Source: Kurthia huakuii LAM0618 (GTDB taxonomy: Bacteria; Bacillota; Bacilli; Bacillales_A; Planococcaceae). Taken from it: a DNA stretch of 64,000 bases. The notes under the pieces are model-generated. The model searched no databases, was not told the DNA's origin, and saw only the letters and a list, made by a program, of their open reading frames with translations. The DNA is taken from contig NZ_AYTB01000016.1 in NCBI RefSeq assembly GCF_000505545.1, positions 1 to 64,000 on the forward strand. The letters run 5' to 3'. Shown here in pieces: positions 62,556 to 64,000 of the stretch (its first letter is position 1; the number at the start of each line of letters is the position of its first letter). The translations under genes and the position numbers were made by a program.

Positions 62556-63752
62556 ATGCCATACATACAAAAAGGAACGAAGGCATTTCGTCATGCAAAT
62601 CTTGCACTCTTTGCAGGCGCTTTTAGTACGTATGCCAATCTCTATATGACACAGCCAATTTTGCCTGCACTCTCACAACAATTTGGCGTGTCACCTGCTG
62701 TCGCTAGTTTGTCATTATCATTAACAACAATGACGTTAGCGATGGCGATGTTACTAACAGGTTCTCTCTCCGAAGCATGGGGCCGAAAACCGATTATGAC
62801 GTTTTCGATGATTGCGGTCGGCATTTTGTCGCTCGCGATTGGCTTTGCGCCTAATTTTGAGTCGTTACTTATCCTACGCATCATTCAAGGTGTTGTCTTT
62901 GCTGGCTTACCGGCGATTGCGATGGCTTATTTAGCGGAAGAAATGGACCATGGAAGCCTCGGAGCTGCGATGGGGCTCTATATTAGCGGCAACTCGATTG
63001 GTGGCTTAGCAGGGCGTGTCATGATGGGTTCGATGACCGATGCCTTTAATTGGCACATCGCCATGATTTCGATTGGGATTGTTAGCCTTATATTAGCATT
63101 GGCATTTTATGTGTTATTGCCGAAATCACAACACTTTATTCCACAAAAACTAGCGTTTAAACCACTATTTCGTTCGATGATTGCTCATATGAAAGATCCT
63201 GCGCTTGTGATGCTCTTCTCGCTCGGCTTCTTGTTAATGGGTGCTTTTGTGACGCTATACAACTATGTTGGCTTTGAATTATTAGCACCCCCGTACTCAC
63301 TGAGCCAAACGGTTGTCGGCTTTATTTTCCTACTTTATTTAGTTGGCACATTCAGCTCCGCGTTTATGGGGAAACTAGCTGATTCTCACGGACGCTTTTA
63401 TATGATTTTAGGCGCTTTTTTTCTAATGTTAGTCGGTGCTCTTCTAACGTTAAATACGCTGCTTACATTAAAAATTTTCGGTATCGCGCTGTTTACATTC
63501 GGGTTCTTTGGCGGCCATTCCATCGCAAGTGGTTGGGTCGGGATGCGCGCAACACATGACAAAGCTCAAGCATCGTCACTGTATTTATTCTTTTATTATG
63601 CTGGTTCTAGTATCGGCGGTACAATCGGTGGTTTCTTTTTCTCTCGCTTCGGTTGGGGCGGCGTCATCACGATGATTTCCAGTTTCTTACTGCTCGGTGC
63701 CTGCGTAACATTGCTATTAAATCGCTCAATGAAAAAAGAGAACCCCCTATAA
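62556..63752 (+). CDS. MFS transporter (YnfM/YgaY-like)
   Basis: 398-residue twelve-helix transporter. Signature segments are NLYMTQPILPALSQQFGVSP (helix 1-2), GSLSEAWGRKPIM (loop 2-3), QGVVFAGLPAIAMAYLAEE and YISGNSIGGLAGRVMMG. These match the YnfM branch, whose substrates are mostly unknown. AAAGGAG precedes the ATG. It ends inside a terminator hairpin shared with the PAP2 gene. Confidence 0.85.
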   Translation: MPYIQKGTKAFRHANLALFAGAFSTYANLYMTQPILPALSQQFGVSPAVASLSLSLTTMTLAMAMLLTGSLSEAWGRKPIMTFSMIAVGILSLAIGFAPNFESLLILRIIQGVVFAGLPAIAMAYLAEEMDHGSLGAAMGLYISGNSIGGLAGRVMMGSMTDAFNWHIAMISIGIVSLILALAFYVLLPKSQHFIPQKLAFKPLFRSMIAHMKDPALVMLFSLGFLLMGAFVTLYNYVGFELLAPPYSLSQTVVGFIFLLYLVGTFSSAFMGKLADSHGRFYMILGAFFLMLVGALLTLNTLLTLKIFGIALFTFGFFGGHSIASGWVGMRATHDKAQASSLYLFFYYAGSSIGGTIGGFFFSRFGWGGVITMISSFLLLGACVTLLLNRSMKKENPL

Positions 63753-63768
63753 GGAGTTCTCTTTTTTC
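63732..63768. terminator. bidirectional terminator encoding both convergent gene ends
   Basis: AAAAAAGAGAAC and GTTCTCTTTTTT around a 13-nt loop. Both stop codons lie within the hairpin, so the two proteins end KKENPL and KKENSL. Confidence 0.88.
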
Positions 63769-64000
63769 GTACGCATATACCAATAAATCACAAGCATAAA
63801 GAACGCAAAACCGAGTGTCCAGCCACCAAGTACATCACTCATAAAGTGACGTGAGCCGGCAACGCGTGATAGCCCAACAAGGAATGTCCCAAGCCCTGCA
63901 ATGATAAACGCAATGCGCTTTTTCGTTTTAGTCATATTAGAAGTAATTAAAAATGCCGCGGTCATCATATAAAGCATCGACAACATCGAGTGACCTGACG
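63747..64000 (-). CDS. PAP2-family phosphatase, C-terminal part (cut by window edge)
   Basis: About 83 visible residues of a membrane phosphatase. The frame is open to the right edge, and SGHS (motif 2) is followed by membrane helices and SRVAGSRHFMSDVLGGW (motif 3, catalytic His and Asp). The family removes phosphate from lipids such as undecaprenyl pyrophosphate or phosphatidic acid. The N-terminal half lies outside the window. Confidence 0.88.
   Translation of the reverse strand, partial: SGHSMLSMLYMMTAAFLITSNMTKTKKRIAFIIAGLGTFLVGLSRVAGSRHFMSDVLGGWTLGFAFFMLVIYWYMRTKKENSL

Overview
This window is chromosomal DNA from a low-to-moderate-GC Gram-positive of the order Bacillales. It most resembles the Planococcaceae (Lysinibacillus/Solibacillus/Caryophanon relatives). 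The grounds are strong AGGAGG-type ribosome binding sites, frequent TTG and GTG starts, and B. subtilis-like gene order through tRNAs-sprT-tex-rsbX-sigB-rsbWVUTSR-ndoA-ndoAI-alr-acpS-rhomboid-ydbT-ydbS-cshA-murF-ddl. The species cannot be named from the sequence alone. Nearly everything is housekeeping or ordinary accessory content. No prophage, CRISPR array or large island is visible.

Layout: 1-1030 holds nine tRNA genes on the minus strand with one near-perfect promoter, and sequence typical of rRNA leaders at the left edge. 1049-8509 carries sprT, tex and the complete eight-gene sigma-B stress operon. 8682-11118 carries the NdoA/NdoAI toxin-antitoxin pair, alanine racemase and holo-ACP synthase. 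11189-20726 carries rhomboid, PH-domain membrane proteins, the CshA helicase with a long leader, MurF, Ddl, an unknown protein and RodA. 21404-28990 is transport and envelope: an efflux pump, a TcyP-like cystine transporter, cardiolipin synthase, two D,D-carboxypeptidases and YidC. 29093-32850 links an AraC regulator, a LytTR regulator and a CoA transferase. 32986-44477 mixes a three-repeat protein with a sigma-B-type promoter, an IS200/IS605 element sitting in a quinone dioxygenase gene, CvfB, MntR, two CrcB subunits, ExoA and MurB. 44562-49029 is rich in electrophile/thiol-stress functions (CatR/CatE, YceI, azoreductase, FrnE-like oxidoreductase). 49201-63752 holds an SH3 lipoprotein, PpaC, a probable D-amino-acid conversion set, glpFK, a NiaP-like transporter, thrCB, ZupT and an MFS pump. 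A PAP2 phosphatase is cut by the right edge.

The most interesting non-genic signals are the following. (1) A family of six dispersed 118-143 bp nested palindromes sits just after stop codons. (2) A seamless IS200/IS605 insertion carries a TnpB broken by internal deletion. (3) MhqR-type 16-bp palindromes occur at three separate promoters (mhqO, yceI, azoR), which suggests a shared quinone-response regulon. (4) A good sigma-B promoter precedes a protein built of three 25-residue repeats, in the same window as sigB itself. (5) A 570-bp non-coding segment is bounded by imperfect 38-bp inverted repeats. (6) A long cshA leader contains an attenuator-like hairpin. Starts were set from ribosome binding sites and often differ from the longest possible frame.
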